Shown: positions 35,796 to 47,778 of the stretch, piece after piece | Numbering within the stretch: the stretch's first letter is position 1 | Layout of the letters: every line of letters starts with the position of its first letter | Program-made: the position numbers and the translations under genes | The notes under the pieces: model-generated | What the model was told of the DNA's origin: nothing | The model's database searches: none | The model's input: the letters and a program-made list of their open reading frames with translations, nothing else | NCBI GenBank assembly: GCA_028984105.1 | Contig: JAPVEC010000064.1 | Coordinates: forward strand, 16,911 to 80,910 | DNA length: 64,000 nt | Direction: 5' to 3' | DNA from: Lavandula angustifolia | Taxonomy: Eukaryota > Streptophyta > Magnoliopsida > Lamiales > Lamiaceae

Positions 35796-38304
35796 ATGCC
35801 GATATTGAGGTCGAAACAAGGTTTGACGATTGTATTTTCGAAAACAATTCCATGTTGTATAGCCCGTTTGTCTGTAGAGTTAACACCGTTTGTGGGGCAA
35901 AAGTTTTTGAATTTGGAGGATGGTGTTCGTTTTTATAGAGTATACGCTGGGATTTGTGGTTTTGATGTCCGTTTGAGTACCGTTCGTGTTACCGACCTCA
36001 TTATCAAGCACAGGTATGTGTTCTATGCAATCGGGAGGGTCAGGGAAGTGGTGAATTCTGTAATGTAGTTGAATCGAGTGAGGCTTGTAGTAGTAAGAAA
36101 AAGAGAAAGACTCGGTCATCGAAAGCTGGATGTAAAGCTAGAGTAATTTTTAAATTGTGTGGGTTGGAAGGTTATGAAATATCTAATTTCATTGAAGCAC
36201 ATTCACATCCCCTTTTGCAAGATGGTCAGAAACAATTTATGAAGGTTAATAGGAAAATGGATTATACCCACCAAAGTTTTGTTATGAATTGTAAGCGAGC
36301 AAACATTGGCCCGGTTAGATCTTTTAAATTATTTAAGGAGTTAGTATGTAGTTTTGATAAGATTGGTTGTAGCAGTGTGGATTTTAAGAATTTCACCCAA
36401 AAAGTGCGTTCTTATGTCGTTGGCTTGGACACTCAAGCTGTGCTGGATAATTTGGAAAGTCGTAAGGATTCAAATCCAGGTTTCACCTTTTGTTACGAGG
36501 TGAATGATGAGAAAAAATTGGCGCGCCTATTCTGGGCTGATATTCTATCAATCAACAACTACAAGCGATTTGGTGTGGTTGTATCATTCGATGCCACATA
36601 TTCGACCAACAAGTAAGATTTCTTTCATATATTGTTTTGTTGCTAATTTATATTTGATATGCCTACTATCTATTCTGTATGTGCATACGAATTACATGTA
36701 ATGTGCATAATCATCATAGTGATTCTGCATACTCATCTTGCTGTTATTGGCTTAGTCAGTACAATTATAGTAAAATGTGCATACTATATTGTGACAATGT
36801 GCATAATTTCTACGTTAAATGTGCATAACCAGGTATAACCTCATTTTTGCACCTTTTACGGGTAAGGATAACCATGGTAAGTGTGTTACTTTCGGTGCCG
36901 GTTTGTTGTCTGGGGAGGATGAGTATTCTTACAGTTGGCTTCTGCAAAGCTTTGTCAATGCCATGGATAATGTTCACCCGAAGATGTTGATAACCGACCA
37001 AGATCCGGCTTTGATAAAGGCGGTTGGATCTATATTACCGGATACACGACACAGATTTTGTATGTGGCACATCATGTGTAAAGTTTCTGATAAGATATCA
37101 GTTTCTTTAAGATCTGATGAGGGTTTTAGGTATAAATTCAATGCATTGGTTTGGTCAGAATTAATCGAACCGGCTGAATTTGATCGGCGGTGGAATGAGT
37201 TGGTAGGGCACAAATGGTTTGATACCATGTTTGATATCAGGGAAAGGTGGATTCCGGCTTATTTCAGAAATGTGCCGATGAGTGGTTTATTCAAGACTAC
37301 ATCTATGTCAGAATCCGAGAATAATTTTTACAAAAGATTTCTTAACCGTCATGCTAATCTGATTGAGTTTTTCATGCATTTTGGGAGTGCAATTGATGGT
37401 CAAAGACAAGTACATAAATTGGAGAGCTGCAATGATATCAAAAGTTCTCCAAATTTATTGTCAAACCTCGCAATTGAGAAGCACGCTGCCTCATTCTATA
37501 CATTTGCCAAATTCAAAGAAGTGCAAGAAGAAATTGTTGCAAAGAATACATTCATGTTGTATGTTGAAGATGACTGAAATTGCTAACACTACCGTATATG
37601 AGGTAGATGATTCCGGAGATGGTACCTTCACTCTTGTTTTTGATAGCAAGGACAATAGCATTGTATGCGTATGCAATTTATTTTCCGTAAAGGGTATTTT
37701 GTGTAGGCATATATTCTTTGTTCTTAAGAATAAGAGGTTAGATCGTATTCGGAAAAATATCTTCTATCTCGTTGGTCCAAGATCGTTTTTATTGAGGACC
37801 ATTACGCGAGCTTTGGTGATGAATCAACTCTAAAGGATAATAGGGAACTTCTATACGAGAGTTATAGATGTATTGGATTGGTTGATTCTAGGGATGATTT
37901 GCTGAGCCGACTTGTTGGTTGATTTGAAGCTTCTAACCGAAAAATATTCGAATCTTACCTTAGGTTCGAAGATAAATAAGTAAGTGTGTATTATGAAATT
38001 ATGTTTTCTACATGGGCGAATTAAAAGTGTAGATATCATACGATGCATATCTTTTTTTTTTTTTTTTTGCGATGGTAGCAAAGCAAGAATAAAATAGTCA
38101 AGACTTCTATCGATGTTATGTTCCGGATTCGTGTCCGTTTTATCACCTAGCCCGAGTTAAGAACAAAGGTAGTGGAAGTCGAATACGAGTAGAAAGGAAG
38201 CAAATGTTCGTAAAGCTAATAAACCCAAAAGGAGATGCGAAAAATGCAAGCAATTGACCAACCATGATGCTCGTAATTGCGATCAACTAGACTTTGAAGA
38301 TGAC
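35796..38304 (+). pseudogene. FAR1-type MULE transposase (intron-containing, frameshifted)
   Basis: Proposed start ATG 35796 (MPILRSKQG), after a probable leader intron 35528-35795 (GTAAG...TAAG). The FAR1 DNA-binding domain reads FVGQKFLNLEDGVRFYRVYAGICGF (about 35890-35965), then after a frameshift near 36015 a CNREG/SSKAGCKARV block. An intron, 36613-36832 (GT...AG), joins SFDATYSTN to KYNLIFAPF. The DDE transposase domain shows D in SFDATYS, D in LITDQDPALIKAV and C-x-x-H in RFCMWHIM. After a second frameshift near 37565 comes a SWIM zinc finger (CVCNLFSVKGILCRH). The C-terminal knuckle is CEKCKQLTNHDARNC (38238-38282), and the stop is at 38302-38304. The domain order is canonical for FAR1-type MULEs. 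Two or three frameshifts make it inactive as written. Confidence 0.85.
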
Positions 38305-39074
38305 TGAACGCATATCTTTTATTCCCTAATTTGTATGGATTTATTGTATGGGGTGAAACGATTAACTGGATGAATTTATTAAGTTAATGTTAGATTTTGA
38401 ATTTCACTGTTACTATTTGCAGAAGACATGTGTGCATCATAGTAAACATTAATATGCTCGAAACTCAATTAAATATGCATACATTTCAAAGCAAATGTGT
38501 ATAAACATATTACTAAATGTGCATACAATAAAGCTTCATATTCTACTTTATTCATATGCACATTAATTAATAACCATTACATATTTGTACAGAAGATTTT
38601 CGAGTACAAACTTAATATGTGCAGAAAAAACTATGCAGCAAATGCAAGCAATTGACCAACCATGATGCTCGTAATTGCGATCAACTAGACTTTGACGATG
38701 ACTGAACGCATATCTTTTATTCCCTAATTTGTATGGATTTATTGTATGGGGTGAAACGATTAACTGGATGAATTTATTAAGTTAATGTTAGATTTTGAAT
38801 TTCACTGTTATTATTTGCAGAAGACATATGTGCATCATAGTAAACATTAATATGCTCGAAACTCAATTAAATATGTATACATTTCAAAGCAAATGTGCAT
38901 AAACATATTACTAAATGTGCATACAATAAAGCTTCATATTCTACTTTATTCATATGCACATGTAGTGTTTATTATATGCACATTTTGTGATAATTATATG
39001 CGCATTAATTAATAACCATTACATATTTGTACAGAAGATTTTCGAGTACAATCTTAATATGTGCAGAAAAAACT
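38243..39074 (+). repeat. 398-bp tandem duplication at the transposase 3' end
   Basis: 38243-38640 and 38641-39074 are near-identical. The second copy differs by an extra segment of about 45-50 bp near 38960-39010. Each copy begins inside the C-terminal zinc-knuckle codons, so the second carries an orphan knuckle and stop. Confidence 0.9.
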
Positions 39075-39123
39075 AGACATCCAAATCCAAATCTTAATAG
39101 ACATCCAAATCCATCAATACAAG

Positions 39124-42100
39124 TTAATCTAACAAAGTCTTTTCCACATTCAAATTCTTCCCAAGGACAGTCTTCTGATAGTATTCCTCGGCCTTTTCTA
39201 ATGTTTCTTCATTCATTTGGTTCACATTCCATGTGATAAGTGCTGTGAGGTATCTTACTCTTAGTACACTTAGCTGCTTATTTAATTTTGTAGTCAATCC
39301 ACATTTCCATGACCCGTTGTCTTCTCCCAGGAATGTTTCCATATGTCGCATTGTGAATATTGCGCTATCCATCACGTTTTTATGTTGCCCCCATTTAACA
39401 TGCATGACCCGACGCTTTGAGGCCCTCACATTTGCTGCCTTTTCTTCTAACTCATGAGTATCCAGAAAATCGGCCAACATTTTTTGCTGACACACATTTT
39501 TAGAGCATGTTAGGAACGATTCTAAACTTCGATGAAAGCAAGAGACATTAGAGTAATAATTTACCGGTTTAGATGCTTTGAATTCCAAGTATTTATCTTC
39601 GAACATCTGGATTCTTCATCATTTAAGCTATCTATGACATAGATTGTGGCCCTATGCATTTCCACCATCATCATGTAGTACCGGTCTCCAAGCATAAAGG
39701 GGGAACACAAACTACCAACACCAAAATAAACGTTGTAGTGAATATAGTTACTTGTATCTAGTTATGCTACTAAATTGTATGTTTACACTCGATCCGGACA
39801 CTCCATTCCCGCTTCTTGATAACAAATTATCTCACCTAGCAACTGCTTCGCAAATTTGATGGGCTTGTTTTGCATTGCTAAACTCTACATAATAATTATT
39901 TCATTATTAAAATACGGTTTGTGTGCATGAATTTTTTGAATAATGTGCATAAACCGTATGGAAAATGTGCATAAATAACAAACCGTGATATTTGTGCTTC
40001 TGCAAAGAAACGCATCCGTGTGGAAGTTGATTTCAGACCTTCCTTCCCATTCAACCATCGAGACCATAGATCCACCACTTTTGGCCTTACATGTCTTCCC
40101 TGGTTTTAAACTTAGGAAGGTGTCTTTACTAACCTCCACTTCAACACCATCATAGAATACAATTTGATTCCCTGACAAATAGGAAACAATTTAATGAATG
40201 CACAAATTTATTGGACTGGGGTATAATATGTGGTGTATCGGGGAAAATGTTACTTACGGTGTGCCCTTTTTGTAGAAATGATACATCCCTACAACCTTCT
40301 CACATCTTATCAACCGTTTTGTCAAGTCCACGGTCCTTTTCACATATGGTGACAAGAGAGCTGTTGTCTTCTTTTTGTTTATTCGTTGATTTCTACGGGC
40401 CCCAGCTCGAGAAGTTTCCTGTAAAACAAAGACTCATTGTAGATGTTATAATTGTAATTACACTTTTATGTCAAATATTCTATGTACTTACTGGGATGTC
40501 CTCAATAGTATTTTCTTCATTCGCTACCTCCTTGTCATTTGCAGCCACACCCCTTTCAACAGAATCCTCCTCATTTGCATTAATCTACAAAAATGTGCGC
40601 AGAAAAAATGTATGTGCAGATAAACTTCTTTAAATGTGCAGATAAACTTCCATAAATGTGCAAGAACGAATGAGTACGCCTTCTTTCTAGTACTTATCGT
40701 GATGTCTTCATTAATATCACCCTCTTCAACAACATCCTGAACCACCAACTCTTCTGTACAAACACCCCCTCCACTTGATCCACACCATCTACTTCATTTG
40801 CACAAGGCTACAGGATGTGCGTACAAATTTACATCAATATGCATATAAAGACTATTAAATGTGCATGTAACGAATAAGTTATTCCGAACAAAAAATCATC
40901 GGTGTGCATAATAAAGTACTTACTATATTCTCTTCATTAACATCACCACGGGAACCTAGATTCTCCACCACCTCGTTTTCGTCCCCACACCACCTTCATT
41001 CTCAACCACCAAGTTTTCAACTTCATTTGTCCCCGGACTACATGTGCGTAAAAAAGAACATTAATGTGCATATAACAACTTCTAGTTGTGCATATTAAAT
41101 GAAGCACAGAACATAACATGCATACCTCGAAATTGTCAATTAAATCATTATAAAGCTCATCCTCAGTGCCATTTGTCCACTCCGAGTTGCCCTAACAAAA
41201 GATTGAGGTTAAAATAGCATGTTTATCATTTAAAAATTAAATTTCCTAATCTTTCTAATATTTACCTCGGTATCTTTTTCTGCATTATGTTGATGATTTC
41301 CTTCTTCACCACATTTTGTATTCCCTGAATTCCCAACCTAGATAAAATACATAGGGAAAATATCCATAAAGTATAGCATCAATAAAATATGAAATTCGCT
41401 CAAGTTTGTAAAATAAAGCACCTCTTTATTCTTCTTTTTTGGCTGACTCATTTGTGATAGGCCAAGGCTAAACGACGGCATATCCAACATGCTCTTCACT
41501 AATTCATCTCTCTTGATACATGCTTCCTCTATTGTTACGATATCATTAATAAATGATTCGTTTCCCCACAACCTTTCATCTTCAAAATCATTCACATATT
41601 CAACCCTTTCTTCTGAACTTTCATCACTTTCAACATCACAACCAATAAGTCTGCTTGTTGCTTTGATTGCCCTCAAAATCCAAGGGGCTTAATATCACAT
41701 CAATCGTGTTCTGAATTTCCTCAATCAAATCAATCATGTGTTTTGCAACCAAGTTTGCTTTTGCTATCAGCTTCCCCATTTTCATGTTATTATCTTCAGT
41801 GCTATTCTCCTCTTTTACTTCAATTGGATCTAATATGTACCCACCACCAAAGCCTCCTCCCTTTATTTCCTTTTTCTGCCTCTTCTTCAATGCTTCATCA
41901 TCCCAATTAAGCATTACTGGGAAGCCTCTTGGATGTGACTCATTAAACACCTTTAACCTATCAATATAGACCAGCTGCAAAGAAAACATACTTATCAACA
42001 TATATTAGATAATACATTACATATTGAAAGTAAAGCTGTACCAAAATACTTACCGTTAGAAACAATGCTGGTCCCCCGAACGGCTTCTGTGCTTCCCATT

Positions 42101-42842
42101 TTTGCCTTGTCCTAACTAGGCATGTCATAACATATTCACACCAGTTCCATTCTCTAACATCATTTAAATCTTTCAAACAACCCATTATTGATGGATACAC
42201 ATATCCATTTTGTGCATTCTGAATAAGGCAAGCTTCTACCAATGCTAGGAAGTGCCTCTTAAACCAACTACCCCCTTCACTTTTTTCCAACATCACCTCC
42301 ATCAATGTTGCTGGTAAAATCTTCTTGTAATTAATAAAGAATCCTCTCCACTCATCCAATAAATCTTTACCTTCTGATCTCGGTAATGAAACTATACTCC
42401 TTCGACCCATGGGGAAACCAAACACCTTACGCACATCCTCATCAACTATATAAAGTTGTCCACCGTCTAATAATTTTATTACACATTTTCTTGCATCAAA
42501 CATCCTTACCAACCAATGTGCCATCTTCAATGGAACTTCGTAATGTTTAATCTCAACAGGAAACCAAAACCTAATTCTTTCACAAAGACGTATACGCTTT
42601 GTGTTCATTCTTGCAATAGCTTTGTAAAGACAAATGGGGCTTGCACGACACAGTAAATAAGGGTACTCTTCAACTATACATGTAGATTGTTCTACTTCCT
42701 GTGGTGTACTATGTAACTTGCCCTTCAATTTCCTATCCATTTTCCCCCCTTTTAAATCTATCTTTCCGCGTTTTATGTTTTTTGAACTCACTTCACCCTT
42801 AGAACCACTTCCTGAACATGCTGTCTTTCTCTTCAGTGTCAT
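39124..42842 (-). pseudogene. Ulp1-like (C48) protease gene carried by MULE E, catalytically degenerate
   Basis: Multi-exon gene on the minus strand. Exon 1 (42842-42056, MTLKRKTACSG) ends GGPALFLT at a GTAAGT donor; the next exon (from about 41977) begins LVYIDRLKVFNESHPRGFPV after TTTGCAG. Short exons separated by TGTGCATA-rich introns follow (41690-40200). The C-terminal protease-like part is LSPYVKRTVDLTKRL, FYDGVEVE...FLSLKPGK, VDLWSRWLN, LGDRYYMMMVEMHRATIYVIDSL and NVMDSAIFTMRHMETFLG. In plant Ulp1 relatives these last two blocks carry HWY (His) and DCG (Cys); here they read RYY and DSA. Frameshifts near 41660, 40060 and 39610. Exon calls are inference. Confidence 0.72.
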
Positions 42843-43089
42843 CTGTACAAAATATGTGCATAAAATTATTAATAAATGTGCATATGCAATACGCCTCATG
42901 TGCATAAGAAATACATGCAATGTGCTACACTGCATCCAAATTACAGCCTTTTTCTAATCCCCCTTATTGTGCATTTGAATTACAAGTAATATGCAGAAGA
43001 AATATAAAATATGTGCAGACAAAGTATGTAATATGATGTGCAGATTGTGCAGGATTTTCAAAATTTTGTGTGCATATGATATATATCTA

Positions 43090-43590
43090 ATGTGCAGATG
43101 ATTACAATTATTTTGCAGGCACACATTCAATTCGAATCCCCCTTAGTACCCATACAAATTCGAATCCTCCAAATTCGAAACCTCCAAATTCGAATTCTCC
43201 AAATTCGAAACCTCCAAATTCAAAACCGTAGTTTTGCAGGCACACATTCAATTGATTACAATTATTTTGAAATTACCCACTAATCCCAAACCCTATTTTC
43301 CAAAATGACCTACTAAACCCTATGTTCATTCGAAAACGGTATTGTAAGAGCAAATTTATCAAAATACCTTATGGGGAAATTTCTGCTTCGAATAGCTATT
43401 CCTCGTCGATCACTTCGCGTCGATTAAGCACAATATAATCCGCCTCCCCAATATATATAACAACACAATCGATTCGCGTCGATTACCATTTCGCCTCTCT
43501 TACCATAACACAAGATTCACGTCGTTTCAGTGAGAATCGATGAGGGGGTGCGATTTTTCTGTGAGAATCTGTGAGGGGGTGCGATTTTGA
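43090..43590. repeat. Short tandem repeats near the right end of MULE E
   Basis: 43146-43225 holds five to six copies of a roughly 16-bp unit, CAAATTCGAAACCTC and variants. A flanking pair of ATTTTGCAGGCACACATTCAA (each about 20 bp, near 43111 and 43233) brackets it. At 43529-43590 a 34-bp unit (GAGAATC-GTGAGGGGGTGCG) is duplicated. No gene is seen in 43090-43823. Confidence 0.75.
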
Positions 43591-43823
43591 GAGAGAAAAG
43601 CGCTTGGGTTCTCGAAATGGAGGGGGAAGGAAATTCCCAAATTTTTGAATGAGAATAGGGGTGCAAATTTACTAGTATAACATTTTGCCTATTTTCTAAC
43701 AAAAAAATAATGCTAAAATGTAATATTTTTCATTCAATCTTACCCATCCATTTTCCAAGATCAATGGTTAGTAAGTGTTCTTAGTTCTCCACTAAAGGGG
43801 GTGTTCTTAGTATAAGCCCCCCC

Positions 43824-43841
43824 TATATATATATATATATA
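43824..43841. repeat. (TA)n, right flank of MULE E
   Basis: Nine TA units, the counterpart of 35062-35144. Confidence 0.9.
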
Positions 43842-44276
43842 GATTTGAATATCAACGGTTTATAAATATGCGGTTGAGATTAATCAGTTTTTAAGAGGTG
43901 GATGACTCAGATTAGATGTTATAATAGGTTATGATTACTATGTCGCCTATAATCTTAACCTACTTATCTCTATCACCTAAATGGTAAGGTAAAAAGACAT
44001 GCATTTAATGCGCCGCAGTCAGTTTTTATGAATATCGCGAGTTTAATGAAAAATAACATACTCAATGCAATACAATGAACATTAAAGACGAGAAATAAAT
44101 GTTATGACATGCTGAATCACCAAATGCTGAATTAAATACTCATAACATGTCAGATGAACATCGTAGTCAGCTGATACCACGTTGACGATACTGAGTATTT
44201 CAGCAGTACTGAGAGTAAGTTCCCCCTTACTCAGTACTTCTTGGATTGTTTACTGAATCGTGTCAGTAGGATCCGA
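43842..44276 (-). other. Sirevirus D spacer between RNase H and third ORF
   Basis: Similar in content to 54950-55540 of C (ATTTAATGCATG, AACCGTTGAT). Non-coding. MULE E inserted inside it. Confidence 0.65.
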
Positions 44277-44279
44277 TAT

Positions 44280-44992
44280 ACCTAGTTCTACTGAGAGTTC
44301 GTTGAATCTGGTCTCAACTAAAGGTTTGGTCAGGAGATCAGCTCTTTGCTTATCAGTGTGGATCTTCTCCATTCTAATATCCTTTTTCTCGACATGGTCT
44401 CGGATGAAGTGATGACGAATGTCCACATGCTTGCACCTTGTATGTAGAACAGGGTTCTGAGTGATTGCAAGGTACTGGTACTGTCGCAGTAGATCGACAC
44501 TTCACCTTGATGAATGTCGTAGTCTCTCAGCTGTTGTCGAAGCCACAATATCTGTGTGCAACAACTTCCGGCAGCCATATATTCAGCTTCAGTAATGGAC
44601 GTAGCTACTGAATACTGTTTGTTTGAAAACCACGATATGAGCTTGCTGCTGAGGAACTGACAAGTTCCTGAGGTAGACTTTCTATCGATTCGGCAACCAG
44701 CATAATCAGCATCAGAATAACCAGTTAGTTCAAGATTATCATCAGTAGGATACCATAACCTAACATCAGGTGTTCCCTTCAGGTAACGAAAAACTTTCTT
44801 CACTGAATCTACATGGCTCTTCTTGGAATTTGCCTGAAATCTCGCGCATACACCTACAACATAAGTTATGTCAGGTCTGCTGGCTGTAAGATATAGTAAA
44901 GAACCGATAATAGCGCGATAGTCAGTTGAGTTAACAGATACTCCCTCTTTATCAAGATCAATCTTGAGATTGGTGTTCATAGGTATCTTTAC
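44280..44992 (-). pseudogene. Sirevirus D RNase H
   Basis: Copia RNase H region. Catalytic acidic residues are kept in GYSDADYAG, TEAEYMA and IYCDSTST. After the last, a frameshift near 44465 alters the C-terminus (the normal QNPVLHTR-x-KHVDIRHHFIRD block is out of frame). A TAG near 45020 separates it from RT. It degrades the RNA strand during reverse transcription. Confidence 0.85.
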
Positions 44993-45049
44993 TGACTTGC
45001 TGGATTCGCAGCCAAATTTCTAGAGGAGGTCTCTTGTATATTTAGCTTG

Positions 45050-46107
45050 ATTAATGAATATTCTCTTCTTGGATTGTTTGACTTGAAGTCCAAGTAAATA
45101 GTTCATCTCTCCCATCATTGATATTTCGAACTTCTCTTTCATCATCTGCTCGAATTACTGACACATAGTCAGATTCCTTGATCCAAAGATGATGCCGTCC
45201 ACATAGATCTGCACCAGTAGGATGTCTTCTTCTGACTTGATACTGAAGAGGGTGCGATCCACTGTTCCCTTCTGAAACCTTTATGAAGTAGAAAGTCTGA
45301 GAGGGTATCATAGCAAGCCCTGGGTGCTTGTTTTACCCCATACAAAGCTTTCTTACGTCTGTAACTGTAAACCTGATGCCCCTGCTGAAAGTCGGGCGGT
45401 TGTTCAACATAGACTTGTTCCTTCAGTACGCCGTTTAGGAAAGCTGACTTCACATCCATATGATAGACTATGAACTGCTGATGTGTTGCATAGGCTAGGA
45501 ATAGATGAATGGCTTCCAATCTTGCGACTGGGGCGAATGTTTCGTCAAAATCTATTCCTTCTGATTGACAATATCCTTTGGCAACAAGTCGAGCTTTATT
45601 CCTGACAATGACGTTGTTTTCATCACGCTTGTTCTTGAAGACCCACTTCGTTCCTATAACGTGTTGATGTCTAGGTCTGTCAACAAGCTCCCATACGTCG
45701 TTTCGAGTGAACTGATTCAGCTCCTCTTGCATGGCAGTGATCCAGTCAGCGTCATTCAGTGCATCCTCAATTGTCTTAGGTTCTTCAATCGACAAGAAAC
45801 AGGAGTATAAAGTGCTCTCTCCTTGACAAAATCTGGATCTTGTCTTGACGCTAGCTGATGGATCTCCAATTATGAGATTGGAAGATTGAGCATCTAGCCA
45901 CGAACGACGACGTCTTGTTACTTCATATGGAATTGATTCTACACAGATAGTAGGAGTGTTAGGAATTTTAGTTGTACTATTCTGAGATTGAAGCAATTCA
46001 GTAACAAGGCTTGGGTCTACTGAGTCACCAGGTTTAGGGGCATTTAGCTCAGGAACATCAATAGTTCCCCCTGAGTTGTTATTCTCAGTAGATGTCTCAG
46101 TTATCAC
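45050..46107 (-). pseudogene. Sirevirus D reverse transcriptase
   Basis: Copia RT with WVFKNKRDENNVIVRNKARLVAKGYCQ, FDETFAPVARLEAIHLFLAYA, VYHMDVKSAFLNG and KALYGVKQAPRA. The active-site motif at about 45195-45210 reads YVDG instead of YVDD, so one catalytic Asp is lost. A frameshift lies near 45270. The upstream linker (46107-45900) resembles that of C. Inactive as written. Confidence 0.88.
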
Positions 46108-46167
46108 ATGGGTTTCCTCATCGACCTGAGTTACCTCGGATTGATTCTATTCAGTAGAATCAATCTG

Positions 46168-47151
46168 TTAAGCTACATTGCATGTTGGTTGATTCTGAAT
46201 TTCATCGTCTGAATCTTCATCCCAACAATGTTGGATCTTTTTGATGTTATCTTTTAAGCTTAGATCCTGTAGCTTGCTCCAGACCTCTTCAGCTTCTGGC
46301 TGAGAGTTTGACTTCCCGCTCTCAGATGTAAATTCATCAAATACAACATGAGGGCTTTCCTCCACACAAAGGGTCTGGTAGTTAAAGACCCTGAAAGCTT
46401 TGCTGACCCTAGACTATCCTAAGAAAACTCCTTGGTCTGACTTGCTATCAAAGACCTTTAACTGGTCCTTTCCGTCATTGTGGATAAAGCACGAACAACC
46501 AAAAATATGGAAATGCGAAATAGAAGGTGTTCTCCCTTTCCACAATTCATATGGCGTCTTCATGTGCAACTGTGTCAGTACAGATTGATTCTGAGTGTAC
46601 CAGGTAGTGTCAGTAGCTTCTGCCCAGAACTTCAATGGTAGACCTGAGTCTGCGAGTAACGTCCTTGCTGCTTCTTTAAGTGTTCTATTCTTCCTTTTAG
46701 CAAGCCTGTTATGCTGAGGCGTACGTGCGGTCTCGTGTTCAATGCCTTCAGCTTCGCAGTAGCCTTTCACCATCGAGTTCTGAAACTCAGTTCCACGATC
46801 TGAGCGTATCCTTTAGATCTTGATAACTTTCTCGACGCTCAGCCGCTTCAGTAGTTTCGACAGCTCAGATTTGACGTTAGATTTGTTGGCGATGAATATC
46901 ACCCAAGTATATCTTGAATAGTCATCAATGACTACAAGAGCATATTTCTTTGCTCTGATCGTCATTGGATTGACTGGCCTAAATAAGTCCATGCACAACA
47001 GCTGAAGGATTCCATCATTGGAGGGTGACGGAATAGGCGAATTGCTTGACTTTGTTTGCTTCCCCTTCAGACATGCCTCATAGTTCTTATGTCTTTTGAA
47101 TACTTTGTTGGGCACTCCTCTGACTTTAGCATCTCGTGCTAGCTTGTTCAT
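46168..47151 (-). pseudogene. Sirevirus D integrase
   Basis: Integrase core with D in LLCMDLFRPV and D in IRSDRGTEF, but the third catalytic residue, the Glu of the usual AERKNRTL motif, is Lys here (AKRKNRTL, about 46685-46710). Frame breaks near 46810 and 46410. The C-terminal GKGK-type region continues with YELWKGRTPSISHFHIFGCSCFIHN and then VVFDEFTSE to 46168. Inactive as written. Confidence 0.88.
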
Positions 47152-47283
47152 TGTCTTGAAGTTCAGATGGCTCAGTTATCTGTGCCACAACCATGCTATT
47201 TTGTCATCTGACCTCGTATGTGCTAGCAGGCAGGCTTCAGGTTCGGCGGTATTCCATTCAGCATAGTATATGTTCCTTCGCCG

Positions 47284-47778
47284 CTATCCTGATAACACAG
47301 TTTTTTCTTTAGATTTATCAAGAACATCACAAAAACCTACGTCAAAAGTCACTTTATTGGAGTTATCACAAAATTGACTAACAAAAAGAAGATTATGTTG
47401 AAGTCCTTCAATATAAGATAATCTAGGAACTGTCGCAGTCCCTATTTTCAATGTGTCGTATCCCCTTGTGTAGCCTTTGGAGTTGTCACCAAACTCAATT
47501 CTGGCTCCATCTTGCTGAACGTAGTTGGTCAGTAGGCTCTTTTGATGTGTTATATATCTTGAGCATCCATTGTCGACAATCCAAGGGTCCTTTAGCACCT
47601 GCAAAACAAAGACAGATTCAGGTACCCTTTCGGTTAAGCTTGGGTCCTTAGTTGTTATATTTAAGGATCCAAACTTGTCTGACAGCCCTGATGGCTTCAG
47701 ACTTCTTCTTGCCCTTTTTGTCAGTAACCTTCTCCACTGAGCTTGGAGAAGCTGACTTCTTATAGTAGAATGAACCAT
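47284..47778 (-). pseudogene. Sirevirus D protease and GAG-pre-integrase region
   Basis: Copia protease with WIVDNGCSRYITHQ: the active-site Ser/Thr of D-S/T-G is Asn. Then comes IEFGDNSKGYTRGYDTLKIG...SYIEGLQHNLLFVSQFCD, as in C at 52309-52641. The GAG-pre-integrase zinc region (47150-47283) is out of frame. Confidence 0.85.

Larger units (their letters stand above)
35145..43823. mobile_element. MULE E: Mutator-like transposon with FAR1-type transposase and Ulp1-like gene
   Basis: 8.7 kb bounded by imperfect terminal inverted repeats: left GGGGGGGGATAGATTG then AGAACACCCCCTT; right (reversed) GGGGGGGCTTATACTA then AGAACACCCCCTT. Both ends abut (TA)n, so the 9-11 bp duplication expected for MULEs cannot be distinguished from the repeat. 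Inside are two convergent genes: a FAR1/MULE transposase on plus and a Ulp1-like protease gene on minus. The element interrupts D between RNase H and the third ORF; D sequence resumes at 43842. Confidence 0.82.
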
